Shown here piece after piece: positions 48,952 through 61,330 of a stretch of 64,000 bases of DNA (position 1 is its first letter; each line of letters begins with the position of its first letter). This DNA is from Staphylococcus piscifermentans (lineage in GTDB: Bacteria; Bacillota; Bacilli; Staphylococcales; Staphylococcaceae), in assembly GCF_900186985.1 (NCBI RefSeq), contig NZ_LT906447.1, forward strand, positions 2,418,001-2,482,000. Direction: 5' to 3'. Under the pieces are notes generated by a model, which saw only the letters and a program-made list of their open reading frames with translations, had not been told where the DNA came from and did no database searches. Both the position numbers and the translations under genes were made by a program.

Positions 48952-49086
48952 ATCCTAAATAAATCCTCCGATTTCTTTCAATTTTAATTTAACTCTATTA
49001 TATGCTTGTTGTCACAATTTAACAATGCTATATCAGTTAATTCGCCTAGATATTTCATTTTCCCCTAATAGAGGCATTTTGCGCAG

Positions 49087-49452
49087 TTACTTTTTATCTT
49101 TAGGCAATTTGAAAATCACTTCGCCGTCATTACTTAAATAATAATCGTCACGTGCAATTTTTTCGATATAATCTTTGTTATTTAAGTTATTCAGCTGTTC
49201 TTTCAAAGCGATTTCTTCATCTTGCTGCTTCTGAAACTTTTCCTCTTTGGCTTTACGTTCTTCAGCATCGTCTGCATTGCTTTTGATTTGGGTGATGACC
49301 ACGATAGAAAGTATTAATATAATTGCCAGCAGAATACCCGCAAACAATGTGACACGACGCTTCACAACCCGCTTTTTCATCTCATGTCGTTTCTTTTTGC
49401 GGTTTTCTTTTTCAATATATTGATTCTCCATATGTTCTACTTTTCTATTCAT
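49087..49452 (-). CDS. divIC: Cell division protein DivIC (FtsB-like)
   Basis: 121 residues. Short basic cytoplasmic tail, one membrane span (about 34-54, FAGILLAIILILSIVVITQI), then a coiled-coil (about 60-95) and a conserved end (YIEKIARDDYYLSNDGEVIFKLP). DivIC forms a complex with DivIB and FtsL at the septum. GGAGGTGACATGCC precedes the ATG. Lies 14 bases after rqcP. Confidence 0.9.
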   Translation of the reverse strand: MNRKVEHMENQYIEKENRKKKRHEMKKRVVKRRVTLFAGILLAIILILSIVVITQIKSNADDAEERKAKEEKFQKQQDEEIALKEQLNNLNNKDYIEKIARDDYYLSNDGEVIFKLPKDKK

Positions 49453-49466
49453 GGCATGTCACCTCC

Positions 49467-49733
49467 TTAATCATTGTCGTTAATACGTTCCTCTTTGACG
49501 AGTTCGTACATGCCTTTAGCATTTTCTTTAGAAGCATGTTCGTTTAATCCAGTTACTTTGATAGTAACAATACGTTGACCGAAGCGGATTACCACTTCAT
49601 CGTCGACTTTCACATCTGTGCCGGCTTTAGCTATGTGGCCATTCACTTGCACACGTCCTTGGTCGCTGACTTCTTTAGCCAATGTACGGCGCTTGATTAA
49701 ACGTGAAACTTTTAAAAACTTGTCTAATCTCAC
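49467..49733 (-). CDS. rqcP: RqcP (YabO), S4-domain ribosome quality control factor
   Basis: 88 residues, a single S4 RNA-binding domain (MRLDKFLKVSRLIKRRTLAKE, then VQVNGHIAKAGTDVKV). In B. subtilis RqcP binds stalled 50S subunits with RqcH and helps add alanine tails. GTG start at 49733, one base after the mazG stop; GAGGG lies in the end of mazG. This mazG-rqcP-divIC order is conserved in Bacilli. It should not be mistaken for an Hsp15 of E. coli type, though the fold is shared. Confidence 0.88.
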   Translation of the reverse strand: MRLDKFLKVSRLIKRRTLAKEVSDQGRVQVNGHIAKAGTDVKVDDEVVIRFGQRIVTIKVTGLNEHASKENAKGMYELVKEERINDND

Positions 49734-49734
49734 T

Positions 49735-50931
49735 CTATTTTCCCTCTTTCTTTTCTAAAAAGGCTTTCAGTTCTGCCTCATTATAGTCTTTATTTTTGAT
49801 ATCATCATACAACGCCATAAAATGGTCTGCAAATACTTTCTCAAATTTAACGCGTTCTTTTTTGCCTTCTTTTGCTTTAGCATCTTGCCAAATCTCTTTT
49901 AAATCCTCGATATTGTCTGCTTGGGCTTCACCAAAAATATGAGGATGGCGTCGAATCATTTTGTCATTCATACTTTCAATAACTTCTCGTACATCCATGT
50001 AGCCTTCTTTTTTGCCGATACTCGTATGCAGCATCACTTGCAGCAAGATATCGCCTAATTCCTCAATCATATGCCAATCATCTTCATTATCTATGGCTTC
50101 GAAAAGTTCAAAGGTTTCTTCAAGCAAGTAACGTTTCAAGGAAGCATGCGTTTGCTGTTTATCCCATGGACAACCTGTGTCGTCATCTACTAAAGTGTCA
50201 ATAACGCTTTCGGCAAAATCGAAATCACGATGCATTAAATCTGCATCTTCAACTCGCGGAATAAATACGCTGGTCAAATTGCTGAATAAATCGTGGTGAT
50301 CCAACTCGAATAATGGTGTTTCAATTAGTTCCGCCCCTGTACTGCGCGCACCATCTACAATCCATACGCGGTAATCATCAGGATAACGTTCCATTAAGGT
50401 GAGTTTTAAATCGCCTGCCGTCATGGCACTGTACACTTGAGTAATCAAAGTGTGCGTACGAATGTTCAACTGTTCTGGTCTGAGCGCAGTACCATCCAGT
50501 AACGTAAACCCATCGTTCGGATCGACTTGTACCGCTTCAAAGACATCATCAATAAAGCTTTTGCCGCCCAGCACGCGAACCTCTACATCGTCATGCTCTG
50601 CCGCATAGGCTGTCAACATAGCGGTTGTCGTTTCAGCAACTCTAGGATGGCCAGGTACCGCATAAACCACATCTTCTGTTTGAGCCGCTTCAATTAACTG
50701 CGACACTATCTCTTTATAGACCTCAGCAAATTCATCATGCGCCTCGTAAACTTCATCGAAACTCAACCACTCAATCTCTGCATTTTCAGTTTCGCGAAGT
50801 TCTTGTATCACTGGGTGTTCCAATGTACGTGCGTAAACTTTAGGTGCGTTGATTAAATAGCGATACACACCTAACGGCAGCTCCTCTAATCCATAGTTGC
50901 CTAAACCTGCAATGGTAATTGTATGTGTCAT
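49735..50931 (-). CDS. mazG: MazG-type nucleotide pyrophosphohydrolase with N-terminal methylase-like domain
   Basis: 398 residues. N-terminal tetrapyrrole-methylase-like domain (ITIAGLGNYGLEELPLGVYR, VVYAVPGHPRVAE), then a MazG domain from about residue 240 with CPWDKQQTHASLKRYLLEE and the metal-binding EETFELFEAIDN and EELGDILLQVMLH helices. MazG hydrolyses nucleoside triphosphates, including abnormal ones, and can lower ppGpp. ATG 50931 overlaps the previous stop by one base (TAATG). Confidence 0.92.
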   Translation of the reverse strand: MTHTITIAGLGNYGLEELPLGVYRYLINAPKVYARTLEHPVIQELRETENAEIEWLSFDEVYEAHDEFAEVYKEIVSQLIEAAQTEDVVYAVPGHPRVAETTTAMLTAYAAEHDDVEVRVLGGKSFIDDVFEAVQVDPNDGFTLLDGTALRPEQLNIRTHTLITQVYSAMTAGDLKLTLMERYPDDYRVWIVDGARSTGAELIETPLFELDHHDLFSNLTSVFIPRVEDADLMHRDFDFAESVIDTLVDDDTGCPWDKQQTHASLKRYLLEETFELFEAIDNEDDWHMIEELGDILLQVMLHTSIGKKEGYMDVREVIESMNDKMIRRHPHIFGEAQADNIEDLKEIWQDAKAKEGKKERVKFEKVFADHFMALYDDIKNKDYNEAELKAFLEKKEGK

Positions 50932-52466
50932 TATTTTCGTCCTTTCTTAAAGTGATACAATTTGTCGCCGAATGGCATATGTTGCAGTTCGCGATATGTC
51001 AGCAAGTTCAAACCTGCGATTGCTGCAACTACGACACCTACACCAGCTATTGCTGCGACTAATAATTCTAACATTCCGGTCAAGCGTCCAGCAGTCGGCA
51101 AGATCCACATGACACCTTGAACGGCGCAAGTCATACCAAGCATAGAAACCACTAGTTTCAGCACAAAGGTGCGCAAGTGACGGAAACGGTAAAATTGGAA
51201 AGTTCGCCATTGCAAGACGCCTGCAAACAAGCATAATGAACTTACGGTACTGATACTCGCTCCTATAATGCCAATGCGCGGAATCAAGAGTACGTTGATG
51301 AGTAATTTCAACACTGCCCCTGAGGCAAAAGCAATTAAAATCAACCGCGATTGCTGGCGCACTTCTAACAGTGCAATATTAATCATAATCAGTGAAACAC
51401 AGATAACAGTTAACATATAAATGACTAACGTTGCTGTCAGCACATCATTTTTAAAGAATACGCGATTCATCAAAGGTAATAAATTCATTAATCCGACACC
51501 TGCTGCCACACTGATAGTCACTGTGATTTTCAAAGAAGCATTCGCATAGCGGTTCATGCGTTCAAATCGACCTTCTTGAAAGGCATTGGTTAATAACGGA
51601 ATCAAGACAAAACAAAATGTTGTAGTCACGATTAAGCCGATTTGAATAAAGGAAGCGCCTCTATCATAAATACCTTTTTCAACAATCGCTTCTTTGAACG
51701 GTAATCCATAATGTTGCAATTCGCGGATCACACTGAAACTATCCATTAATTGCCAAGTTGTCACAATCAGGTGCGAGGCCGCAAAAATAATTATAGCTGC
51801 TGTTAAGCGTTGCCATACTCTCCAATCGGTTTCTTTGTCACGCCAGTGCCACTGAAATTGAAATGGTCGTTGCCACATCAAGTAGAGTGCTGCGGCTAAA
51901 AAGCCGAGTGCGGAAGCGAGGATAGACCACTTTCCGATTTGATAGATGGTCCAGTCGCTGATGGCAAATATGACAATCATGACGAGTATAATGCCGACGC
52001 GCACGATTTGTTCTATGACTTGTGAATAGGCGGGCAATTCCATTTGTTGGCGTGATTGGTAACTGCCGCGCAATACGCCGAGAATGCCGACGACTAAAAA
52101 GCTGCAGCTGGCCATTCTTATCATCGGTGTAAGATGCATATCGCCCATTATCCGTGCAATCAGAGGTGCACCAGTAAAGACGACTAAGAAAATAACGAAA
52201 CAGGCTGTTTGTATCCAAATCATGACTTGGCTGATGCGTTTCGCTGTCCAATGTTCGCCGAAATTTTGTGTCACTGCACTGGGAATGGCGTTCATGGATA
52301 AAATGGTTGCTAAGGATAGAAATGGATACACTTGTTGGTAAGCATAGAGTCCGGCATCGCCTAAAACGTTTTGGTACGGTACACGATAAATGGCACTGAG
52401 TATTTTAACTGCAATCAGCGCGAGCGTAAGAATGACAACACCATTAAAGGCTGACTTACGCTTCAT
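50931..52466 (-). CDS. MOP-superfamily lipid/polysaccharide flippase-like protein (SpoVB/YabM type)
   Basis: 511 residues, about 14 hydrophobic segments. N-terminal [23 protein letters not shown] and the ensuing [17 protein letters not shown] are typical of SpoVB/MurJ-like members of the oligosaccharidyl-lipid transporter group. Located between mfd and mazG as in B. subtilis yabM. The substrate is not known; peptidoglycan lipid II or polysaccharide flipping is a family-level guess. Overlaps mfd by 11 bases at its start. Confidence 0.85.
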   Translation of the reverse strand: MKRKSAFNGVVILTLALIAVKILSAIYRVPYQNVLGDAGLYAYQQVYPFLSLATILSMNAIPSAVTQNFGEHWTAKRISQVMIWIQTACFVIFLVVFTGAPLIARIMGDMHLTPMIRMASCSFLVVGILGVLRGSYQSRQQMELPAYSQVIEQIVRVGIILVMIVIFAISDWTIYQIGKWSILASALGFLAAALYLMWQRPFQFQWHWRDKETDWRVWQRLTAAIIIFAASHLIVTTWQLMDSFSVIRELQHYGLPFKEAIVEKGIYDRGASFIQIGLIVTTTFCFVLIPLLTNAFQEGRFERMNRYANASLKITVTISVAAGVGLMNLLPLMNRVFFKNDVLTATLVIYMLTVICVSLIMINIALLEVRQQSRLILIAFASGAVLKLLINVLLIPRIGIIGASISTVSSLCLFAGVLQWRTFQFYRFRHLRTFVLKLVVSMLGMTCAVQGVMWILPTAGRLTGMLELLVAAIAGVGVVVAAIAGLNLLTYRELQHMPFGDKLYHFKKGRK

Positions 52467-55400
52467 CTGGGATAACCATGCTTTCTTCTAAGGCTTTCAT
52501 TAAGAATTTCAAGCGGTCGAACCAAGCGCCTGCACGTTTATTTTTCGTCAAGGTAATCTTCATGGCGCCGTCTTCAACGCCGACTTTCATGTCACGTCCT
52601 AATGGCAAGGTTTGTTTGAATAAGGCTTCCCCATTAATATCTTCTGTGCCTTTTTCTGACAGCTGCACTTCGACGGCTTTGCCAGTATCTTTAATGTATT
52701 CTACTCCGACATTCAGTGCATGAATACGTATTTCTACGATATCGAGCAGACGTTCAACTTGTACTGGATATTCGTTGAAGCGATCTATTAGTTCATCTTT
52801 AATGTCCATCAATTGTTCGTCATTTTCAATTTGACGTAACTTTTTATAGATTTCAATTTTAGATTGTTCGTTCGGAATATATTCTGTCGGCAAGTAAGCA
52901 TCAATATTAAGGTCGATTTCAATTTCTGGTGTTGCCGTTTCTTCTTTAATGCCTCGTTTTTCATTAACCGCTTCTTCCAACATTTGTGAATACAAGTCGA
53001 AGCCGACTGAATCAATAAAGCCGTGCTGCTGTTTACCGAGCAGATTTCCGGCACCACGGATATTTAAATCACGCATGGCAATTTTGAATCCGCTGCCGAG
53101 TTCAGTAAACTCTTTAATAGCTTGCAAGCGTTCTTCCGCTGTTTCAGATAATACTTTGTTTGTCGGATGCAAGAAGTAAGCATAACCGACACGCGATGAA
53201 CGACCGACACGTCCGCGCAATTGATACAATTGGCTCAAGCCGAAGCGGTCCGCATCTTCGATAATCAACGTATTCGCATTCGGTACGTCGACACCGGTTT
53301 CAATAATCGTTGTCGTTACCAAAATGTCGTATTCGCCGTTAACAAACCCAATCATCGTATCTTCTAGTTCACGTTCAGTCATCCGTCCATGTGCGACACC
53401 GATATTCGCTTCCGGCATCAACATTTGCAGCTGTTCTTTCTTCTCATAAATAGATTGAACTTTATTGTAGAGATAGAATGCTTGGCCGCCACGAGATAAT
53501 TCTCGTTCTAACGCTTCCTTGATAAAGTTTGAATTTTGTTCTAGGACATAAGTTTGAACTGGGAAGCGGTTTTCTGGCGGCGTTTCAATGACTGACAAGT
53601 CCCGTACACCGAGCATACTCATATGGAGTGTACGCGGAATCGGTGTTGCTGTCAGTGTCAGCACATCAACATTCGTTTTCAAGGATTTAATACGTTCTTT
53701 ATGACGGACGCCGAAACGTTGCTCTTCATCGACAACGAGCAAGCCCAAGTCTTTATATTTTACATCTTTAGCTAAGAGTTTGTGTGTACCCACGACGATA
53801 TCTACTGTGCCGTCTTTCAATCCTTGCTTGGTTTCTTTGACTTCTTTTGGTGTACGGAAGCGGCTCATCAATTGAATATTTACCGGGAAATCCTGCATAC
53901 GTTCAATCAACGTTTCATAGTGCTGCTGCGCTAAGATAGTTGTCGGCACTAAGAAAGCTACTTGTTTACCTTCCATTACTGCTTTAAAGGCTGCACGAAG
54001 CGCTACTTCTGTCTTGCCGTAACCTACATCGCCGCATAACAAGCGGTCCATTGGGCGTTCTTTTTCCATATCTTCTTTGATTTCCACAATCGATTTGCTT
54101 TGGTCTGCAGTTAAATCGTATGGGAAATCCATTTCAAATTCGTGTTGTTGTTCCGAATCAGCTCCATATTGGTAACCTTGGGCCAATTCACGTTCGCGAT
54201 AAAGTTCGATTAATTCATCGGCAATATCTTCGACACTTTGTTGTACTTTAGCCTTCGTTTTCTTCCACTCAGTACCGCCGAGTTTATTGAGTCTTGGTGT
54301 CTTGTCCTCAGAAACCACATACTTCTGCACTTGATCCATTTGGTCGACCGGTACAAAGAGCTGATCCGTTCCTTTATATTGAATTTTAATATAGTCCCGA
54401 TGCACATCGCCGACTTCCAGCGTTTCCACACCTAAATAACGTCCGACACCATGGTGGACATGTACCACATAATCGCCGATTTTCAAGTCTTGATAAGATT
54501 TGATACGTTCGGCATTGGTCATTGTCGGCGTACGTTTCTTAGCCTTCTTCTGCTTAGATTTAAATAATTCACGTTCTGTGACTACCGCCAGTTGCATGTA
54601 AGGCAATTCGAAACCTTCAGAAAGACTGCCTTCCGTAATCACTGCATGGCCGCCTTCAATATGTTCTCCTGCAGCACCTTCCACTACTGGAATATGCATC
54701 TCACTCATCATAGATTTCACACGGTCTTTTTTCGTTTCCGTCTCTACCAAGACCACGACCGTGTAGCCATTATTGACATAACGCTGAAATTCCGAACGCA
54801 TGATATCATACTGACCATAAAACTGCTGTACAGGTTTGCTGGAGAATTTAACAATATGGTTCAATTTGACAGGCATACTTGCTGTGAAAAGAGTGAAATA
54901 AGTGATTTGTCTGGAATTGATGAGTTCCTCAAACGCTTTGTCATTCATGAACTGTTGGCCGATAAAGCCTTTACCACTTTCAATCAATTGAGTCATAAAG
55001 TCATTGACTTCAGTGGTCAAAGTTTCTTCAGTATCTTTCACGCGGTTATATTCGTCTACCGCAATAATAGCGTTGTTGCTGATATAGTCCACGAGTGTAG
55101 CAGGTTGCTCATACATAAATGCTACTAAACGGCGAATGACTTGGTGATCGACGAAATTACTGTCGAATTGCAAGAAACTCTCATATGTGTCTTTAATATC
55201 ATTGCGGACAGCTTTATCTATTTTAGGACGTGTTTGTTCATACGCTTCTTTTAATTGTACTTTAATACGTTTGAGTACATCATCAGTAATAATATAATCA
55301 CTAGCTGAAGTGATTGCTACTATATCTTGATTCTCTTCAGAGCGTTGTGATTCGATATCAAACTGACGGATAGAATCTACTTCTGTATCAAAAAGCTCGA

Positions 55401-55974
55401 TACGTACTGGGTTGCCGATAAGCGGATAAATATCAATAATACCGCCTCGTAAGGAGAATTCACCGATATGTGACACAGCAGTTTCTCTGCGATAACCCAT
55501 ATCGACTAATTTATTGAGAAAGTCATCAACGTCGATATCGTCTCCTACTGATAGTTTCACTTGGTGTGATTGCCAAATATCGACAGGCGTTTGTAATTTT
55601 TTCAAACCGTTTAACGGTATGATAAAGAACCCTCGCTGTCCTTCTGCTAAGCCAGTAAGGGTGCGTACACGCTCACTCATCAATTGGGGACTTTGGGTAG
55701 AGAATTCCTCAGTCATGATGTCTTGAAGCGGATACTTATAGATTTCATCGTCATTCACGTAATGTTGGATGTCGGCTTCCAACTTGTCTGCTTGATACAA
55801 GTTATTAGTTACGACTACCATCGGGCGATTAGAAGATAAATACTTTTCAGCCATCATAGTAGCTTTGGCTGCACCTGAAAGTCCTGTTACCAACACATTC
55901 TCTTGGCCGAATACGTCACTCAGTTCTTCATATCTTTTATCTTTATTTATATAATCTGTAATTATTGATTTCAC
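52456..55974 (-). CDS. mfd: Transcription-repair coupling factor Mfd
   Basis: 1172 residues from a GTG at 55974. UvrB-like N-terminal domain, RNA polymerase-interaction domain with [13 protein letters not shown] (about 498-510), RecG-like translocase with Walker A GDVGYGKT (about 646) and DEEQ box (about 746), and the TRG/C-terminal domain. Mfd dislodges stalled RNA polymerase and recruits UvrA. The GTG overlaps the pth stop by four bases (GTGA). The 5'-proximal ribosome binding site GAGG is only four bases from GTG. Translation coupled to pth is likely. Confidence 0.96.
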   Translation of the reverse strand: MKSIITDYINKDKRYEELSDVFGQENVLVTGLSGAAKATMMAEKYLSSNRPMVVVTNNLYQADKLEADIQHYVNDDEIYKYPLQDIMTEEFSTQSPQLMSERVRTLTGLAEGQRGFFIIPLNGLKKLQTPVDIWQSHQVKLSVGDDIDVDDFLNKLVDMGYRRETAVSHIGEFSLRGGIIDIYPLIGNPVRIELFDTEVDSIRQFDIESQRSEENQDIVAITSASDYIITDDVLKRIKVQLKEAYEQTRPKIDKAVRNDIKDTYESFLQFDSNFVDHQVIRRLVAFMYEQPATLVDYISNNAIIAVDEYNRVKDTEETLTTEVNDFMTQLIESGKGFIGQQFMNDKAFEELINSRQITYFTLFTASMPVKLNHIVKFSSKPVQQFYGQYDIMRSEFQRYVNNGYTVVVLVETETKKDRVKSMMSEMHIPVVEGAAGEHIEGGHAVITEGSLSEGFELPYMQLAVVTERELFKSKQKKAKKRTPTMTNAERIKSYQDLKIGDYVVHVHHGVGRYLGVETLEVGDVHRDYIKIQYKGTDQLFVPVDQMDQVQKYVVSEDKTPRLNKLGGTEWKKTKAKVQQSVEDIADELIELYRERELAQGYQYGADSEQQHEFEMDFPYDLTADQSKSIVEIKEDMEKERPMDRLLCGDVGYGKTEVALRAAFKAVMEGKQVAFLVPTTILAQQHYETLIERMQDFPVNIQLMSRFRTPKEVKETKQGLKDGTVDIVVGTHKLLAKDVKYKDLGLLVVDEEQRFGVRHKERIKSLKTNVDVLTLTATPIPRTLHMSMLGVRDLSVIETPPENRFPVQTYVLEQNSNFIKEALERELSRGGQAFYLYNKVQSIYEKKEQLQMLMPEANIGVAHGRMTERELEDTMIGFVNGEYDILVTTTIIETGVDVPNANTLIIEDADRFGLSQLYQLRGRVGRSSRVGYAYFLHPTNKVLSETAEERLQAIKEFTELGSGFKIAMRDLNIRGAGNLLGKQQHGFIDSVGFDLYSQMLEEAVNEKRGIKEETATPEIEIDLNIDAYLPTEYIPNEQSKIEIYKKLRQIENDEQLMDIKDELIDRFNEYPVQVERLLDIVEIRIHALNVGVEYIKDTGKAVEVQLSEKGTEDINGEALFKQTLPLGRDMKVGVEDGAMKITLTKNKRAGAWFDRLKFLMKALEESMVIPDEA

Positions 55975-56543
55975 GAGACCTCACCATTATATTCATTCAT
56001 CACATGATCAAATCGAGAACTAGAAATATAATCTTCGACAGCATGTGCAGAATGTTCTATTACTTTGTTCATAGTTTCCATTTCTTGTTTCGAGAATTTC
56101 TGTAATACATAATCTGGAACAGACATGCCATTAGTTGGTCGGCCGATGCCGATACGGATACGTTTAAAGTTATCTGTACCCAAATGTTGAATAATTGATT
56201 TCATACCGTTATGTCCGCCAGCACTTCCTTTTTGGCGCAAACGCACTTGGCCTTGCGGTAAATCTAAGTCATCATAAAGTACTAATAAGTCTTCAGGATC
56301 GACATTATAATAATCCATTAAAGGGCCGACTGCTTCCCCTGACAAATTCATCATTGTCATAGGTTCGATTAAGAGAACCTTTTCTCCGCCTAATCTTTCG
56401 ATGGTATAAGCGCCGCGGAATTTTTGTTTATCTAATTTGAATTGATTGGAATCTAATACATAATCTATAACTTCAAAGCCGATGTTATGCTTTGTTTGTT
56501 CAAATCGTTTACCGATATTGCCTAATCCGACAATACATTTCAT
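55971..56543 (-). CDS. pth: Peptidyl-tRNA hydrolase
   Basis: 190 residues from ATG 56543. Releases tRNA from prematurely dropped peptidyl-tRNA. Catalytic His in [10 protein letters not shown] (H19), the asparagine of VGLGNIG and the YDDLDLPQG motif (D91 or D92) are present, with [12 protein letters not shown]. The frame extends five codons upstream but GGAGG sits within these, eight bases before 56543. Overlaps mfd by four bases. Confidence 0.95.
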   Translation of the reverse strand: MKCIVGLGNIGKRFEQTKHNIGFEVIDYVLDSNQFKLDKQKFRGAYTIERLGGEKVLLIEPMTMMNLSGEAVGPLMDYYNVDPEDLLVLYDDLDLPQGQVRLRQKGSAGGHNGMKSIIQHLGTDNFKRIRIGIGRPTNGMSVPDYVLQKFSKQEMETMNKVIEHSAHAVEDYISSSRFDHVMNEYNGEVS

Positions 56544-56650
56544 GCTTGTTTCCTCCATCTCTCGAAATATAGTCGTTTCAATGACCTTGATGCTGCGTCG
56601 TATTAATTAGGCAGCACGGTCTATGTAATATAGTTTCACACCCTATCTTA

Positions 56651-56730
56651 ACACAAAAACCTCTCAGCTTAACGAGTTAAGCATGAGAGGTTCAATATGA
56701 GAGATATATCAGGGGAACGCTCATATCTCC
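56651..56730 (-). ncRNA. Candidate small RNA with a C-rich loop, or pth leader
   Basis: Between the rplY terminator and pth the minus strand has a TATAAT box (56736-56741 in plus coordinates), then two hairpins. The first (GAGATAT 56723-56729 with ATATCTC 56701-56707) has a 15-nt loop containing TTCCCCTG. The second (ACCTCTC...GAGAGGT, 56659-56691, about 14 bp) is followed by five U. Together they make an RNA of about 80 nt with a terminator-like 3' end. Unpaired UCCC motifs are characteristic of several S. aureus regulatory RNAs. The -35 region is poor, and a 5' leader of pth remains possible. Confidence 0.45.
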
Positions 56731-56940
56731 ATGATATTATAACTCTGTGAATATTATTTTGACAGATTCAAGTTCAGTATTATATCTAAGATGTATTTTG
56801 TATGCAAAACAATGCTTCACAAGAATATTATATTGCTTTTCTTGCGTACTTTCATTTGCTAAAAAATACAATTTTGCGTCATTTTCAGCGTTTGTATCTC
56901 ATATTTTTATCTTTTTGTTTTAGGAAGCTGTATTTTTTGT

Positions 56941-56976
56941 AAAAAAATGACTGAGACATGAATTTGTCTCAGCCAT
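56941..56976 (-). terminator. rplY terminator
   Basis: Stem ATGACTGAGAC (56947-56957) with GTCTCAGCCAT (56966-56976), one mismatch, and a run of seven U in the transcript, about 30 bases after the rplY stop. Confidence 0.85.
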
Positions 56977-57007
56977 CTTTCTTTATTAAAGAATCAAATC
57001 GAGTAGA

Positions 57008-57652
57008 TTATTCTTCTTCTTTTTTGTCGTCTCCAACTACTTCTGGTTCTGGAGTATCAGCGTCGCCTGATTCAACTTCTTCGATTTCTGCTTCGCTTGG
57101 TCCTTGTGTTGGAGGTGTTACAGTAACAACTGTAGATTCTGGTTCGTTTTCAATTTTGAAGTCGCCAGTAATGTTTAAATCTTTAACAGCTAAGCTGTCG
57201 CCGATTTCTAAACCAGAAATTTCTGCTTCAAGGTATTCTGGGATATTTTCTGGAGTTGCTGTAACTTCAAGGTTGAATAATGGTTGGTCAACAACGCCGC
57301 CTTCTTTAGCGCCTACTGCTTCACCAACTAAGTGTACAGGTACTTCAACAGTACGTTCTTCAGTCATGTTGATAGCTAAGAAGTCGATGTGAGTGATTTG
57401 GTTTTTAAGTGGATCGAATTGGTAGTCTGCAACCATTACTTTAATAGTTTTAGAACCTACGCCTAAGTCGATAACACCGTTACGTCCAACTTCACGGATA
57501 ACTTTGATGAATTCTACTTCATCAACTTTAACTGATACGTTTTTTTGACCGTAACCATACATTACTGCTGGTACTTTGCCTGAGTTTCTGATTGCTGTTA
57601 AATCAGAACGTCTTTGTTTACCTTGACGGATAATAGACTTTAATGAAGCCAT
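57008..57652 (-). CDS. rplY: 50S ribosomal protein L25/general stress protein Ctc
   Basis: 214 residues from ATG 57652. N-terminal L25 domain (about 1-95, [35 protein letters not shown]) binding 5S rRNA and a C-terminal Ctc beta domain, with an acidic tail ([18 protein letters not shown]). In B. subtilis and S. aureus Ctc is stress-induced. The start 14 codons upstream in frame is rejected since AAGGTGG lies nine bases before 57652 and the MASLKSIIR start is shared with homologues. Confidence 0.93.
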   Translation of the reverse strand: MASLKSIIRQGKQRRSDLTAIRNSGKVPAVMYGYGQKNVSVKVDEVEFIKVIREVGRNGVIDLGVGSKTIKVMVADYQFDPLKNQITHIDFLAINMTEERTVEVPVHLVGEAVGAKEGGVVDQPLFNLEVTATPENIPEYLEAEISGLEIGDSLAVKDLNITGDFKIENEPESTVVTVTPPTQGPSEAEIEEVESGDADTPEPEVVGDDKKEEE

Positions 57653-57798
57653 TTCCTTTTTCCACCTTTCGTATTTGAGATTTAATAGCGTCACTTGTTA
57701 TAAGTATACATTTGTAAATCTCTCCGCACTTGCCCATCGATGTGCTATCGCTTGCAAGTGTTTAATAGGTTCACGCAATTAAAGTCGCGAACGGAGTT

Positions 57799-57827
57799 AT
57801 TATACACATTTTTTCAAATTACGTCAA
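57799..57827 (-). promoter_or_regulatory. rplY promoter (SigA type)
   Basis: Minus strand: TTGACG (57822-57827), 17-bp spacer, TATAAT (57799-57804). The leader of about 140 nt up to rplY contains no fold I can name. No obvious SigB site was found, though ctc is SigB-controlled in relatives. Confidence 0.75.
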
Positions 57828-57871
57828 CTACGTAAAAATACTTCAAGAAATAAAGGTTTGAAAAATTGACT

Positions 57872-57905
57872 CATCAAAAAACTGCCACTCAACTGAGCGA
57901 CAGCT
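57872..57905 (-). terminator. prs terminator
   Basis: ACTGCCACTC (57881-57890) pairs with GAGcGaCAG (57895-57903) and is followed in the transcript by six U, just after the prs stop. Confidence 0.8.
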
Positions 57906-57917
57906 TTATTTAAAATA

Positions 57918-58883
57918 TTAGTCGAATAATACGCTGACAGATTCTCTTTCGTAAACACGTACAATAGCTTGTGCTAACAATCCTGCAACTGATAATTCAG
58001 TTGTATTTTCAGGTTTACGTTCCTCATCCAAACGGATTGAATTTGTAACAATCAATTCTTTGATTGCTGAATTTTCGATACGGTCTTTGGCTGGACCAGA
58101 AAGTACAGGGTGCGTACAACATGCATAAACTTCTTTCGCGCCTTTATCTTTCAATGCTTGTGCTGCTAAAGTAATCGTACCTGCTGTATCGATAATATCA
58201 TCAATAATAATTGCAGTACGTCCGTCGATATCACCGACAATATTCATGACTTCGGCAACATTCGGTTTCGGACGGCGTTTATCAATAATTGCGATAGGTG
58301 TTTTTAAAATGTCTGCTAATTTACGAGCGCGTGTTACACCACCATGGTCAGGTGATACTACAACTGTTTCTTCAGGGTTGATATCTGGGTTTTGTTTGAA
58401 ATATTCAGCTAAAATCGGCACACCCATCAAGTGGTCGATTGGAATATCAAAGAAACCTTGAATTTGCGGTGCGTGCAAATCTAATGCGATCATACGATCA
58501 GCACCTGCTACTTGAATCAAGTTAGCTACTAATTTAGCAGTAATCGGTTCACGGCTGCGGGCTTTTCTGTCTTGACGTGCATAACCATAATAAGGAACCA
58601 CAATGTTAATTGTAGCCGCTGAAGCACGTTTACATGCATCAATCATGATAAGTAATTCCATTAAATGTACGTTAACTGGATAAGATGTAGGTTGGATAAT
58701 AAATACATCACAACCACGGATACTTTCTTCAATGTTGATTTGAATTTCGCCATCGCTGAAACGTTTTACTGAACACTTTCCTAATTCAATACCGACATTA
58801 TCAGCTACTTCACGTGCAAGCGGCTCATTTCCTTTCAACGAGAAAATCTTTAAAGATGAATTTTTATATTCATTAGCTAACAT
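57918..58883 (-). CDS. prs: Ribose-phosphate pyrophosphokinase (PRPP synthetase)
   Basis: 321 residues. Makes PRPP, shared by purine, pyrimidine, histidine, tryptophan and NAD synthesis and used by Hpt and the PurR ligand pathway. [36 protein letters not shown] and the PRPP loop [19 protein letters not shown] are diagnostic. Starts [10 protein letters not shown] at ATG 58883. Downstream of glmU with its own terminator. Confidence 0.97.
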   Translation of the reverse strand: MLANEYKNSSLKIFSLKGNEPLAREVADNVGIELGKCSVKRFSDGEIQINIEESIRGCDVFIIQPTSYPVNVHLMELLIMIDACKRASAATINIVVPYYGYARQDRKARSREPITAKLVANLIQVAGADRMIALDLHAPQIQGFFDIPIDHLMGVPILAEYFKQNPDINPEETVVVSPDHGGVTRARKLADILKTPIAIIDKRRPKPNVAEVMNIVGDIDGRTAIIIDDIIDTAGTITLAAQALKDKGAKEVYACCTHPVLSGPAKDRIENSAIKELIVTNSIRLDEERKPENTTELSVAGLLAQAIVRVYERESVSVLFD

Positions 58884-58985
58884 TTATAGTCCTCCATTTA
58901 TTTGCATTCATGCGTTGTTCAAGTCGAACTGTTACATTACATCCTATTTAATTTTACTGAATTGATACGCTGACTTCAATACTTG

Positions 58986-60380
<1,395 letters not shown>

Positions 60381-60489
60381 CTATATTATTATAATTTAAC
60401 GTGGCTTGTACTTTCAAGACTGAGCCAGAAAGCAATTTTAATGGTTGCCTGCTCTCCAAAGCTTTCTTTTTTGAAAAAGAATTTAGACA

Positions 60490-60522
60490 AAAAGGCTCCC
60501 GATCCTTTGACCGAGAGCCTCT
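60490..60522 (-). terminator. spoVG terminator
   Basis: GGCTCCCGAT (60494-60503) folds with the segment ending GAGAGCC (60513-60519) and is followed by five U in the transcript, about 20 bases after the spoVG stop and before glmU. Confidence 0.75.
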
Positions 60523-60543
60523 TCATTTCGTGTATCAATATTA

Positions 60544-60867
60544 TTAAGCTTCTTCTTCACTACTGCCGTCTTCAGAATCTGTTGACGGTTGTGCATTCTT
60601 ATCTGGAATGACTTCATCAGTTTCTTCGTATACTTTCATCACTGCATCTTGAATTTCTTGTCTCATGTCTGAATTAATTGGATGCGCGATGTCACGGAAT
60701 TCACCATCTGGTGTACGTTTACTTGGCATTGCGACGAATAGACCTGAGTTGCCTTCAATTACACGCAAATCATGGACTACGAATGCATCGTCAAGTGTAA
60801 TAGACACAAGCGCTTTCATTCTTCCATCTGTTTGTATTTTTCTAAGTCTTACATCTGTCACTTTCAT
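60544..60867 (-). CDS. spoVG: SpoVG, DNA/RNA-binding regulator
   Basis: 107 residues. [20 protein letters not shown] and [20 protein letters not shown] are highly conserved SpoVG signatures. In S. aureus SpoVG is a SigB-controlled DNA- and RNA-binding regulator of capsule, antibiotic tolerance and extracellular proteins. The C-terminal acidic and serine tail ([10 protein letters not shown]) is variable. GGGGGGCT precedes the ATG. Follows yabJ by about 65 bases. Confidence 0.96.
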   Translation of the reverse strand: MKVTDVRLRKIQTDGRMKALVSITLDDAFVVHDLRVIEGNSGLFVAMPSKRTPDGEFRDIAHPINSDMRQEIQDAVMKVYEETDEVIPDKNAQPSTDSEDGSSEEEA

Positions 60868-60932
60868 GTAGTGAGCCCCCCTAGTATCTCTCTCTTTTAT
60901 CTTTTTAGAAGCTTACAATATTTAATTAAAAA

Positions 60933-61313
60933 TTATTTTCCTTTTATTTGAGCGATTGCTTCTATTTCAATTTTAACGTCTTTCGGCAAACGTGCCACTT
61001 CTACGCAGCTTCTCGCTGGTCTGTGTGCATTGAAAAATTGACCGTAGACTTCATTGATATATTGGAAATCATCCATATCTGCAATGAAAATTGTTGTTTT
61101 CACTACTGAGTCTAAGTCAGCACCCGCTGCTTCTAAAACGTGGCTTAAGTTATTAAGCACTTGTTTTGTTTGTACTGCTATTTCATTGCTGACTAACTCG
61201 CCGAATTCGTTTAACGGAATTTGACCAGAAGTATAAACTAAATCGCCGATAACAACAGCTTGTGAATAAGGTCCTAATGCTTCTGGTGCTTTATTAGTGT
61301 GAATTGTGTTCAT
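60933..61313 (-). CDS. yabJ: RidA-family reactive enamine/imine deaminase (YabJ)
   Basis: 126 residues of the YjgF/RidA family. GPYSQAVVIGDLVYTSGQIP and the C-terminal RPARSCVEVARLPKDVKIEI with the active-site arginine are present. Removes reactive 2-aminoacrylate-type intermediates made by PLP enzymes. In the purR-yabJ-spoVG arrangement known in staphylococci and bacilli; 17 bases after the purR stop. Confidence 0.95.
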   Translation of the reverse strand: MNTIHTNKAPEALGPYSQAVVIGDLVYTSGQIPLNEFGELVSNEIAVQTKQVLNNLSHVLEAAGADLDSVVKTTIFIADMDDFQYINEVYGQFFNAHRPARSCVEVARLPKDVKIEIEAIAQIKGK

Positions 61314-61330
61314 GTTGTTTATTCGCTCCT

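Noticed and set aside
51838..52251. 137-codon second-frame ORF inside the flippase-like gene
   Set aside because: Overlaps entirely with a well-supported membrane protein frame and has low-complexity, Arg/Ser-rich content.
54592..55128. 178-codon plus-strand open frame opposite mfd
   Set aside because: It is a shadow of the mfd coding frame; composition (His/Phe rich) is that of a reverse complement and there is no ribosome binding site.
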